Shown piece by piece: positions 1 to 7,295 of a stretch of DNA of 64,000 bases (its first letter is position 1; each line of letters starts with the position of its first letter). Under the pieces are notes generated by a model that saw only the letters and a program-made list of their open reading frames with translations, did not search any database and was not told the DNA's origin. This DNA comes from Rufibacter radiotolerans (GTDB lineage: Bacteria; Bacteroidota; Bacteroidia; Cytophagales; Hymenobacteraceae): positions 1,262,408-1,326,407 of the forward strand of contig NZ_CP010777.1 of assembly GCF_001078055.1 (NCBI RefSeq). The letters run 5' to 3'. The position numbers and the translations under genes were made by a program.

Positions 1-619
1 TAAGGTCCAGTTTCCAGAGGTCGCGGGCCACGGAAGAAACGTGGTGTTTGCGCCACTGGTTCTCGCCACCTTTCTTGTCCTGGTAAATCAGGCTTTGGCC
101 GTCTGGACTCAGTTGCACTTCCTCAGCGGGAGTGGTGAGTACCTGCTGCACACGTCCACCGCTCAGGGCTACCTTGTACAGTTCGGGCTGGTAAAACGCA
201 GGGTACTGGCGGTTACTGGCCGCATCAAGCCGGGCTGACCCGAAATAGACCGTCTTCCCGTCCGGGGCAATGTCATAGGGTAACTCGTTGCTGGAGTGGA
301 AGGTCATGCGTTGGGCCTCGCCGCCTGTGGCCGGCATCTGGAACAGATCAAAGTTGCCGTAGCGGTCAGACGCGAACACCAGAGTCTTACCGTCTGGGCT
401 CCATACCGGCATGAAATCATGGGCCTCATGGGCCGTGAGAGCTACGGCGGCTCCTCCCGCGGAAGGCACCCGGTACAGGTCGCCTTTGTAGGTGAAGACA
501 ATGGTCTGCCCGTCAGGAGAAATAGACGGATACCGCAGCCAGGAAGGCGCATTCTGAGCGCTGGCTGCCCCTGCAGCGCAAGCCAGCAAAGCTCCTGTAT
601 AAAGTAGTTTTTTGAACAT
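1..619 (-). CDS. Tricorn-like S41 family peptidase, N-terminal part (runs off the left edge)
   Basis: Reading the minus strand from an ATG at 617-619 gives an open frame to base 1. It begins with a signal peptide (MFKKLLYTGALLACAAG, cut near ASAQ) followed by PSWLRYPSISPDGQTIVFTY. At least four PD40/WD40-like beta-propeller repeats with SPDG/APDG turns follow (SPDGQ, SPDGKT, APDGKT, SPDGQS). This N-terminus is typical of Bacteroidota tricorn-protease homologues: a periplasmic propeller followed by a PDZ and an S41 serine protease domain. The protease domain would lie outside the window, so the catalytic residues cannot be checked. The propeller alone could also belong to another PD40/TolB-like protein, but the opening segment after the signal peptide resembles the S41 group. 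About 206 codons are visible. Confidence 0.75.
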   Translation of the reverse strand, partial: MFKKLLYTGALLACAAGAASAQNAPSWLRYPSISPDGQTIVFTYKGDLYRVPSAGGAAVALTAHEAHDFMPVWSPDGKTLVFASDRYGNFDLFQMPATGGEAQRMTFHSSNELPYDIAPDGKTVYFGSARLDAASNRQYPAFYQPELYKVALSGGRVQQVLTTPAEEVQLSPDGQSLIYQDKKGGENQWRKHHVSSVARDLWKLDL

Positions 620-722
620 AGTTAGTTTGAAATTGGCCTTAAGTTACGGAGCAGGCCGGTAATTAGAAAGCCGTTGCCAGTTTCCAGATTTCTTTTCAGA
701 AAAGGCAGACAGTGAACTATCT

Positions 723-758
723 GTTTTAGGCCCGTTTCCTTGAAAACAGGCCTAAAAC
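723..758. repeat. Intergenic palindrome, copy 1
   Basis: Inverted repeat with left arm GTTTTAGGCCCG and right arm CAGGCCTAAAAC around a short A/T centre. It belongs to the window-wide family with core GTTTTGGGCCTGTTTT. Confidence 0.75.
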
Positions 759-777
759 GCAATACCGTTTACTACCC

Positions 778-1114
778 GCAGACTCTACTTTTGAGGGGCG
801 AAGGGGGTACATAGTAGAACACGTTCTGGACAACGCCACCCGTTCGATATTCAAAAGGCACGGAACTTAATCCGCGCCATAGAAGAAAGATAATGGCCTT
901 CCTATCTTGTCATTCAAAGGTGTCACAGTTGGGGATTGCAAATCCCCCTTTCGAAGCTTCGGGATTACAAATCCGGAAGTGCACAGTATTGTATTTCAGC
1001 CTCTATTCTCAATACCCCGCCGTTGTTAGTGTTCCAAGGGGCCAACAACCAAAATAGCTTCCACGCATTTCGTCCCCCTTTGAAGGGGTAGGGGGATGAC
1101 TACTCCTGCAGATC
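778..1114. repeat. Dispersed repeat of about 340 bases, copy A
   Basis: Runs from GCAGACTC to TGCAGATC and matches 25451-25748 in order. Shared blocks are GGGGCGAAGGGGG, the palindrome GGGGATTGCAAATCCCC (931-947), GGGATTACAAATCCGG, CCGCCGTTGTT, GGGGCCAACAAC, TCCACGCATTT, and TCCCCCTTTGAAGGGG followed by TAGGGGGATGA. No open frame is conserved between the copies. Confidence 0.8.
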
Positions 1115-1245
1115 AATTCCTTTTCCAGCCCGTTTTCTCCAAAACAGGTGCAAACCAAATCCATTCCAGTAAACGCACCGGTGCCCCTGCCTTGAGCCGC
1201 TTTTAGAAAACAGCCTTAAGCAGGGGCACCGGTCAAAGGATTGGG

Positions 1246-2373
1246 TTACTTCTTCTGCACTGCCTGCACAATGGCTTGCAGGGCGGGTTTGGCCTGGTAG
1301 TTTCTGTCAAAGATCATGGGATAGCTGGTGCGGCCTTTGATGGGCCAATCGTTTAGCCAGGAATCTTTGTCGGTGACGCCCCAGAAGGTGACCCGGGTAA
1401 TCTTGTCGCGGTGCTTGTGGAACAATGCGAAAAGGTCGGCGTAGCGTTTGGTCAATTTCTGCTGCACTTCTTCCGGTAGGCCATTGGTATAGACATTATA
1501 TTTATTGTCGAAGGCAAAGGTGGCGTCAATGTCGGCGCCTTGGCGATTGCTGGGGTTGGGCAGCACGTCAATGTCCAGTTCGGTGAACATGACCTTACCC
1601 AATTTGGAAAACTTGATGATGCTTTCCTCTATCTGTTGGATGGAAGGCGACTCTAAGCCGTAGTGGCCTTGCATGCCTATACCGGTAACTTTTAGGCCTT
1701 TGGCTTGCAGGCTTTTCACCAGTTTAACGGCGCCATCGGCCTTGGCAGGCTTCCAAAGGTTATAGTCATTGTAGTACAGTTCGGCTTTGGGATCTGCTTT
1801 TTGGGCGGTTTTGTAGGCATTGGTCAGAAACTCCTCGCCGGCAATCTGGTACCATTTGCTTTGGCGCATGGTGCCGTCATCGTTCAGGGCTTCGTTCACC
1901 ACATCCCAGCCGTTGATCTGGCCTTTGTACCGGCCGGCCACTGCCATGATGTGGTCCGTCTGACGTTGAAGAAGCTGCTCTTTGGAGGCTGGTTTACCGG
2001 GCTCAGATTCAAACACCCAGTTAGGGGTTTGCTGGTGCCAGGTGAGGGTATGGCCCACTATAAACTGCTTGTACTTCTTGCCCAGGGCCACGAAATCATC
2101 GGCGGGTTTGAAATTGTAAGTGTCGGGCTTGGGGTGCACGTTGGCCCATTTGAGCAGGTTCTCTGGGGTAATGGTGCTGAAATGCTTCGCGATGATGGCC
2201 TCTGCCTTGGGGTCTTTGCCGCTGGCTTGGGGGTAATTGAGGGCCGCTCCCACGTAGAAGTCTTTTTTGAACACCTCCTTTAAGGAAGGCTCTCCCTGGT
2301 TTACCGTTCCGGATACGCAACCCAGCGTTGCGAAGGCAATTCCGGCGGCAAATATGATTCTGTTCTTTCTCAT
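1246..2373 (-). CDS. GH10 endo-1,4-beta-xylanase (lipoprotein)
   Basis: 375 residues. It hydrolyses internal beta-1,4 bonds of the xylan backbone. A lipobox ending LGC puts the lipidated Cys at residue 19, so it is probably on the cell surface or in the outer membrane. GH10 landmarks are present in order: TPENLLKW near 70-76, GHTLTWHQQTPNW near 107-119, the acid/base Glu161 in WDVVNEAL, NDYNLW near 202-207, and the nucleophile Glu265 in MFTELDIDV, with a final FWGVTDKDSWL. The length is normal for a single-domain GH10. It is the last gene of a minus-strand run (LacI regulator, GH67, SDR, GH10), separated from the SDR gene by 173 bases that hold a palindrome and a perfect LacI-type operator (2415-2430), so it probably has its own regulated promoter. 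Confidence 0.95.
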   Translation of the reverse strand: MRKNRIIFAAGIAFATLGCVSGTVNQGEPSLKEVFKKDFYVGAALNYPQASGKDPKAEAIIAKHFSTITPENLLKWANVHPKPDTYNFKPADDFVALGKKYKQFIVGHTLTWHQQTPNWVFESEPGKPASKEQLLQRQTDHIMAVAGRYKGQINGWDVVNEALNDDGTMRQSKWYQIAGEEFLTNAYKTAQKADPKAELYYNDYNLWKPAKADGAVKLVKSLQAKGLKVTGIGMQGHYGLESPSIQQIEESIIKFSKLGKVMFTELDIDVLPNPSNRQGADIDATFAFDNKYNVYTNGLPEEVQQKLTKRYADLFALFHKHRDKITRVTFWGVTDKDSWLNDWPIKGRTSYPMIFDRNYQAKPALQAIVQAVQKK

Positions 2374-2414
2374 AGACTACGTTTCTGATCTGCTTAAAGA
2401 AGGTTAGGCAATAT

Positions 2415-2430
2415 ATGCCAACGTTGGCAT
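2415..2430. promoter_or_regulatory. LacI-type operator upstream of the GH10 xylanase
   Basis: Perfect 16-base palindrome ATGCCAACGTTGGCAT with the central CG typical of LacI-family operators, 42 bases upstream of the xylanase start. The identical 16-mer occurs upstream of xylB (23632-23647), next to a divergent LacI gene. Both are preceded or followed by A/T-rich bases. The regulator assignment is inference. Confidence 0.8.
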
Positions 2431-2474
2431 AAAAGAAAGAGAAGGATGCTAAACTTTTTGCGGAAGCCGTTTCC

Positions 2475-2522
2475 CTTTCTGTTTCAGGCCTGTTTCTGAA
2501 AAAACAGGCCCGAAACAGAAAG
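2475..2522. repeat. Intergenic palindrome, copy 2
   Basis: Outer arms CTTTCTG / CAGAAAG around the family core (GTTTCAGGCCTGTTT / AAAACAGGCCCGAAAC). It lies between the SDR stop and the GH10 operator. Confidence 0.8.
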
Positions 2523-2546
2523 GAGTCTTAGCCTTATAACTGTGGC

Positions 2547-3305
2547 TTAAAACCCAATCGAATTACCGCCGTCCACGGGGAGTACCGTGCCGGTCACATA
2601 TCTTGCGCCTTCGGTGGCGTAGAAATACACGGCGTCGGCCACATCGGCGGGTACGCCCAGTTTACCCATGGGCGTGCGGCCCAGCACTTTGTTTTTGCGC
2701 TCAGGGTCATTGTCCAGGGCTTTGGCCGACATATCGGTGGCAATAAACCCGGGTGCCACGCAGTTAACCCGTATTCCCAGCGGCGACAATTCAGTGGCCA
2801 TGGCGCGAGTCATGCCCTCAATACCGGTTTTGGCCGCGCTGTAGGCAATCACTTTCGGAAGACCGTACTGGGCCGCCATGGAACTGATGTTCACTATGTT
2901 GCCTTCGCCGTAAGGGAGCATGGTTTTGACTACCTCGCGGCTAATGGCAAACACGGCGGTCAGGTTAGTGAGCAGAATGTTCTGGAAGTCCTCGTCGGTT
3001 ACCTCTACAAAGGGCTTTTTCTGATTGATGCCGGCGTTGTTCACCAGGATGTCAATCTTGCCGTGCTGCTGCACCAGGTCCTGCACCAGGGCCGGGATCT
3101 GGCTCAGGTTAGTCAGGTCAAAGGCCACCGGGATACAAAGGTCCCCGAATTTCTCCTTTACGGTTTTGAGTTTCTGCTCATCGCGGCCAATCACTATGGT
3201 TTTGATATTGTGCTGGATAAACTTCTCTACAATGGCAAGGCCCAGCCCGGAGGCACCGCCGGTGACAATGGCAGTTTTGGAAAGGGGGTTACTAGCTTGG
3301 TTCAT
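2547..3305 (-). CDS. SDR-family oxidoreductase (gluconate 5-dehydrogenase / uronate-pathway type)
   Basis: 252 residues, a classical short-chain dehydrogenase/reductase. The nucleotide-binding TGGASGLG is at 15-22, NNAG at 89-92, and the catalytic tetrad is Asn114, Ser141 or 142, Tyr155 and Lys159 (YSAAK); the C-terminal region has PVDGG. The substrate cannot be read from sequence. By homology it resembles gluconate 5-dehydrogenase, KduD and FabG-like enzymes. It starts 21 bases after the GH67 alpha-glucuronidase, so co-transcription is very likely. This suggests a job on the released uronic acid, for example as the fructuronate/mannonate oxidoreductase step before UxuA (14273-15445), since no classical UxuB is visible. 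That role is inference. Confidence 0.85.
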   Translation of the reverse strand: MNQASNPLSKTAIVTGGASGLGLAIVEKFIQHNIKTIVIGRDEQKLKTVKEKFGDLCIPVAFDLTNLSQIPALVQDLVQQHGKIDILVNNAGINQKKPFVEVTDEDFQNILLTNLTAVFAISREVVKTMLPYGEGNIVNISSMAAQYGLPKVIAYSAAKTGIEGMTRAMATELSPLGIRVNCVAPGFIATDMSAKALDNDPERKNKVLGRTPMGKLGVPADVADAVYFYATEGARYVTGTVLPVDGGNSIGF

Positions 3306-3326
3306 AGGGTATTATGGGGTGAAAGG

Positions 3327-5492
3327 TTAAATGCCCGGGACAAACTTAGGGTCCAGTTTCTGGTAATACTCCAGGGTATGCTCGGGCTTCTCCAGTCCCG
3401 CAGGAATGGGTTTTTTGGAAAACGTCTGGAAATACAGCAGGCAGGCATCGCGCCACCATTTGGCGTCATCATGCTGTATCTTTAAAAAGGTGCTTACCTG
3501 CTTGTGCCTTTCCGGGTCTACCTGGCTGGCCAGTCCGGCCCAGGTCTGCTGCATGGCTTTCACGGAATCTATGCCCGCGGTGTACTTATAGCAGAGCTCA
3601 TCCCAGAGGGTTCTTCCGGAGGCCAGTTTCTGGTCCCAGGCCACGTGGTGGAACCACAGTAGGTATTTCTCTGGGCAGGTGGCGGGATCCTGCCACTGCG
3701 CCTGTACCTCTGGGGCGTATTGTGCCAAGGCGTTGCTGCCGGTTTTGGTGCGGTTAAAGCCCAGTCCTTTTTCATCTGCCCTGTGAAAGTACACCGAGGT
3801 CCAGTCGGCGCGGGGCTTGTCTTTGATCCAGGGACCCGGGCCGTAGTGGTGGCTCCACCCCATGATGTGGTGCAGGCCCAGCGGCGTCATGTAATTGACC
3901 ACGGCCTCGCGGGAGCCCATCATCATGTTTTTTACCTCTGAGATAAGCTTGGGCTCGTTGGAAAACGTCATCCTTATCCATTCATCGGCGATCTGCTCTG
4001 AGGAAAGGGAATGGTCCCAGGCCAGGCGGCCGAAGGTGTACCAGTTAGCCTGCCCAAACGGGTGGCTGGTCCAGTTGCGGTCTGTACCAATGTTGGCCAC
4101 GCCGGCCATGGCCGAAAGGGAATGCCCGTTCAGGCTGCCGTCTACCACTTTGGCTACCGTAGAGCCCTTGCCCTGGGCATAGGTATCTGACTCCAGGGTT
4201 TCCTTGAACATGGGGGCCAGATACGCCAGGTGGGTGCCTTGGCCCAGGTATTCCTGCGTGATCTGGAACTCCATCACCAGCGGGGTTTTGGGCATGGCCC
4301 CGAAGAGTGGGTGAAACGGTTCGCGCGGCTGAAAGTCAATGGCCCCGTTTTTCACCTGCACCATCACGTTCTTCCGGAAGGTGCCGTCCAGGGGTTTGAA
4401 TTCTGAATAGGCTTGCTTGGCGCGGTCATCTGGCACGTTGTTGTCATACACAAAGGCCCGCCACATCACAATGCCGCCCTTGGGGGAGAGGGCATCTGCC
4501 AGCATGTTGGCGCCATCTGCGTGGGTGCGGCCGTAGTTCTGCGGGCCGGGTTGCCCCTCAGAGTTGGCCTTCACCAGAAAGCCCCCAAAATCTGGAATGT
4601 ATTGGTAAATCTCCTCCACCTTTTTCTGCCACCAGGCCTTTACGGCAGGGTCCAGGGGGTCGGCGGTTTTCAGTTTACCAATCTCAATAGGGGAGCTGAA
4701 GCGGGCGGTGAGGTAAACTTTTAACCCGTAGGGCCGGAAGGCGTTGGCCAGGGCCGTCACTTTCTTGAGGTACTCGGGCGTGAGCACCAGTGAATTGGCG
4801 TTCACGTTGGTTAGCACGGTGCCGTTTATGCCAATGGAGGCATTGGCGCGGGCGTAGTCCAGGTAGCGCTGGTCAATGTAATCTGGGAGTTTGTGCCAAT
4901 CCCAGAGCGAGAAGCCGGCGTAGCCACGTTCCACGGTGCGGTCCAGGTTGTCCCAGTGGTTAAGGATACGAAGCTTGGTTTTAGGGCTGCTTTTAACGGC
5001 CAGCCGCTGAATGTCTTGCTGGGTTTGCAGCAGGCGCAGGAAATGAAAGGTGCCGTATAATACCCCCAGGTCTGAGTTGGCGGCAATGACGGTGTAGTTC
5101 TTGCCGTTGGCTTTTTGGCTGAGCAGCAGATAACCTTCGGGGCCCACCGCTTTCAGGTCTTCCTCCAGGCCCAGCGCTTTTACCAGCGCCGACCCATTGC
5201 GGGTGCCTGCCAGCAGCACGTTTTTCTTACCCCCCGATTCTTTTACCGCCGTGGTTTTTCCCAGCAGCCCGCCTAACCCCGTCTGTAATTCATCTTTGAC
5301 TATCTGCAGGGTGGGGGAGTTGCCTTGTACCACTACTTCTTCCAGCAGTTGCTGGTACTGCTTTAGTTGGCCTTTGTTTGTCACCTGGTTGTAGCGCTGC
5401 CAGAGCTGGTAGCCGTCTTCGGCTTTAACAGAAGAAAAGGTAAACAGCAGGCAAAGAATCAAGAGGGAAAGATAAACCGGCTTTTTGTCCAT
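3327..5492 (-). CDS. GH67 alpha-glucuronidase
   Basis: 721 residues from the ATG at 5490-5492. This start gives a clean signal peptide (MDKKPVYLSLLILCLLFTFS, cut near VKAED). An in-frame upstream ATG at 5621 would translate through an intergenic palindrome and is rejected. The enzyme removes (4-O-methyl)glucuronic acid from the non-reducing terminal xylose of xylo-oligosaccharides. The GH67 catalytic set is visible: Glu312 as acid in KANSEGQPGP, and Asp386 (GAIDFQ) and Glu408 (VMEFQ) as the paired bases. GH67 acts downstream of xylanase because it needs short substrates. It lies between a LacI regulator (162 bases upstream) and the SDR gene (21 bases downstream) on the same strand. Confidence 0.95.
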   Translation of the reverse strand: MDKKPVYLSLLILCLLFTFSSVKAEDGYQLWQRYNQVTNKGQLKQYQQLLEEVVVQGNSPTLQIVKDELQTGLGGLLGKTTAVKESGGKKNVLLAGTRNGSALVKALGLEEDLKAVGPEGYLLLSQKANGKNYTVIAANSDLGVLYGTFHFLRLLQTQQDIQRLAVKSSPKTKLRILNHWDNLDRTVERGYAGFSLWDWHKLPDYIDQRYLDYARANASIGINGTVLTNVNANSLVLTPEYLKKVTALANAFRPYGLKVYLTARFSSPIEIGKLKTADPLDPAVKAWWQKKVEEIYQYIPDFGGFLVKANSEGQPGPQNYGRTHADGANMLADALSPKGGIVMWRAFVYDNNVPDDRAKQAYSEFKPLDGTFRKNVMVQVKNGAIDFQPREPFHPLFGAMPKTPLVMEFQITQEYLGQGTHLAYLAPMFKETLESDTYAQGKGSTVAKVVDGSLNGHSLSAMAGVANIGTDRNWTSHPFGQANWYTFGRLAWDHSLSSEQIADEWIRMTFSNEPKLISEVKNMMMGSREAVVNYMTPLGLHHIMGWSHHYGPGPWIKDKPRADWTSVYFHRADEKGLGFNRTKTGSNALAQYAPEVQAQWQDPATCPEKYLLWFHHVAWDQKLASGRTLWDELCYKYTAGIDSVKAMQQTWAGLASQVDPERHKQVSTFLKIQHDDAKWWRDACLLYFQTFSKKPIPAGLEKPEHTLEYYQKLDPKFVPGI

Positions 5493-5557
5493 GAGATCAG
5501 ATAAAAGGTGGGAGAGGTGGTTTTGGGTGGTTGGTGGGTAAGGTTTGGTTGGCGAGC

Positions 5558-5593
5558 GTTTTGGGCCTGTTTTACCAAAAACAGGCCCGAAAC
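5558..5593. repeat. Intergenic palindrome, copy 3
   Basis: GTTTTGGGCCTGTTTT ... AAAACAGGCCCGAAAC between the LacI gene and the GH67 start. Confidence 0.8.
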
Positions 5594-5654
5594 AGAAACT
5601 TGCCCTTAGTGCTATTGCCACTTCAAGTGAGGGCAGTTAGGGTCTGGAAATAGC

Positions 5655-6707
5655 CTAGGCTAAGACAGACTTTTTCTTGCTCTTAGCTTTACTCTTCAAA
5701 GAAGACTCCCGCACGATCAGCTCAGACCTAAGGTTAATGGTATTGCCAGGAATTCTTTCGCCGGTGCCGTTTATCTGCAGCAGCAGAACTTTTACGGCCA
5801 CCTCGCCCATTTCCTGGCCGGGGTTGGTGATGGTGGTCAGGTTTGGCTCTATCACCCTTGATATGGCGTCATTGTTAAACCCGATGACGGCAATGTCCTG
5901 GGGCACGGAAAGGCCGGCCTGTTTAAGGGCTTTAATGCAACTCACGGCGCAGGTGTCATTGGAAACGAAGATCCCGTCTGGGCGGGGCGACATGGCCAGA
6001 ATCTGGCTGGCCGCTTTCTGCCCTGCTGCTTCGGTCATTTCGCCCAGAATCACTTGGTCTTCAGAGAAAGGCAGGCCATGGTCCAGAAGGGCGTATTTAA
6101 AGCCTTTCAGGCGGTCTGCGTACACGTTGCGTTTCAAGTTGCCGGTTATGTGCACAATGTTGGTGCAGCCCTGTTCAATTAAGTGCGAGGTGGCTTTATG
6201 GGCTGCCTGAAGGTTGTCAATTACAATGTTAGTGCAGTTGCGGTGCTCAGCCACCCTGTCATAGAAAACCACCGGTATGCCGCGGTTAATGAAAGGCTCA
6301 AAATGCTGCAGGTCTTCTGTTTCAAAGGAAAGCGAAACCAGCAGGCCGTCTACCCGGCTGTCAAACATGGTTTTGGCATTGCTTTTTTCTTTTTGAAAGG
6401 TTTCCAGCGACTGGCTTATGATCAGGTTGTATCCTTCCTCATTCAAGACCTTTTCTATACCAGAGATCACCGCCGAGTGGAAGGGACTGTCCAGTCTGGG
6501 AACAATCAAACCTATGGTGTTGGTGTGTTGCTTTCTGAGGTTGCTGGCAAAGAAGTTAGACCGGTAGCCCATCTGCGCCGCAGCATCTGAGATGCGCTGC
6601 TTGGTCTTTTTGTTGACGGCCGGATGGTCATTTAACGCCCTGCTAATAGTGGTAGGCGATAAATTCAGTTCCCGGGCAATGTCATATATGGTGATATCTT
6701 TTTCCAT
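5655..6707 (-). CDS. LacI-family transcriptional regulator (xylan locus)
   Basis: 350 residues from the ATG at 6705-6707 (MEKDITIYDIARELNLSPTT). A longer in-frame start at 6764 would put the operator/promoter at 6729-6760 inside the coding region, so the shorter start is preferred. The N-terminal LacI helix-turn-helix and hinge (TISRALNDHPAV) are followed by a periplasmic-binding-protein-like effector domain starting near NTIGLIVPRLDSPFHS and containing DGIFVSNDTCAV and IAVIGFNND. The C-terminus is Lys-rich. It probably senses a xylan or uronate-derived sugar and controls its own gene, the GH67-SDR genes downstream and the SusC/D operon, because a matching palindrome lies in each of the two promoter regions. 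The effector is unknown. Confidence 0.9.
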   Translation of the reverse strand: MEKDITIYDIARELNLSPTTISRALNDHPAVNKKTKQRISDAAAQMGYRSNFFASNLRKQHTNTIGLIVPRLDSPFHSAVISGIEKVLNEEGYNLIISQSLETFQKEKSNAKTMFDSRVDGLLVSLSFETEDLQHFEPFINRGIPVVFYDRVAEHRNCTNIVIDNLQAAHKATSHLIEQGCTNIVHITGNLKRNVYADRLKGFKYALLDHGLPFSEDQVILGEMTEAAGQKAASQILAMSPRPDGIFVSNDTCAVSCIKALKQAGLSVPQDIAVIGFNNDAISRVIEPNLTTITNPGQEMGEVAVKVLLLQINGTGERIPGNTINLRSELIVRESSLKSKAKSKKKSVLA

Positions 6708-6728
6708 GCCACTTGATTCGTTTGAAAA

Positions 6729-6760
6729 CAAATATATGAAATCGGTTTCATAAAAACCAA
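6729..6760 (-). promoter_or_regulatory. Candidate Bacteroidota promoter of the LacI gene
   Basis: On the minus strand a -7 box TATATTTG (6736-6729) fits TAnnTTTG exactly, with TTGG (6760-6757) 20 bases upstream as the -33 element. The LacI operator lies between the two boxes, as expected for autoregulation. This is a motif match only; no transcript was seen. Confidence 0.5.
6735..6752. promoter_or_regulatory. LacI-type operator, TATGAAATCGGTTTCATA
   Basis: 18-base palindrome with one mismatch, placed 28 bases upstream of the LacI start and between its predicted -33 and -7 boxes. The left 13 bases recur at 7005-7017 upstream of susC. Confidence 0.7.
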
Positions 6761-7004
6761 TCAAATACTGCGTTAAAAATTAGGTATTTGTTCCTCCAAG
6801 TTAGCATTCTCAAGGTTTAGGTTATTTTTAAAAATATCAATTCAGGTCTATTTAGTTAAGAAAACGAGGGAAAAATGGCCATATAAAGGCTTAAGATGCG
6901 AATTTGTAAATAAAAGGCCCCAGCTATAAGAAAGCACTGTCGAGAGCCATTTTGTTAAAATTTGAAATACAGACGGTTGTTAGGAAGGATTATTGAAAAT
7001 TATT

Positions 7005-7020
7005 TATGAAATCGGTTGTA
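7005..7020. promoter_or_regulatory. Second LacI-type operator upstream of susC
   Basis: TATGAAATCGGTTGTA, identical over its first 13 bases to the operator at 6735-6752, with a degenerate right half. It overlaps the predicted -33 box of the susC promoter. Confidence 0.55.
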
Positions 7021-7046
7021 ATCCTGAAAAATAATATTCAAGTTTG
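7016..7046 (+). promoter_or_regulatory. Candidate susC promoter
   Basis: TTG at 7016-7018 and CAAGTTTG (7039-7046, one mismatch to TAnnTTTG) are separated by 20 bases. A start near 7053 would leave a leader of about 240 bases before susC. Confidence 0.35.
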
Positions 7047-7295
7047 TAAGGCCACATAGAGCACACGAGGCTTAGTCCCTCCTCTGCTAATGCGTCCCTG
7101 ATAGTGGCAAGCCCCTTTTCTTAGAGGGGTAGGGCTTTAGAAAAGACATACGGTGGCCTTTTGTTTTAACAGGGTTTTCCCTGGAAGAGCAGGGGTTCGC
7201 AGAAGGTAAGTAGGTCACCCAATCCTGGAATTACCAATTTTCTCATACGTTCTTACCCATACTAGCACAATTCACTTCAAAAAAATTAACATTTT

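Larger units (their letters stand above)
620..1245. other. Gene-free stretch with repeats
   Basis: No convincing gene is present. The stretch holds one copy of the common intergenic palindrome (723-758), one copy of a roughly 340-base dispersed repeat (778-1114) and a degenerate palindrome near 1125-1155. Confidence 0.6.
6708..7295. other. Divergent regulatory region between the LacI gene and susC
   Basis: 588 bases without a gene. It holds two LacI-type operators (6735-6752 and 7005-7020) and candidate promoters in both directions. It also contains a weak relative of the CCCCTTTGAAGGGG-TAGGGGG block at about 7108-7139, and an A/T-rich leader before the susC start. Confidence 0.6.

Noticed and set aside
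5493..5621. 43-codon upstream extension of the GH67 gene
   Set aside because: It reads through palindrome copy 3 and puts a clear signal peptide in the interior; the ATG at 5490-5492 is preferred.
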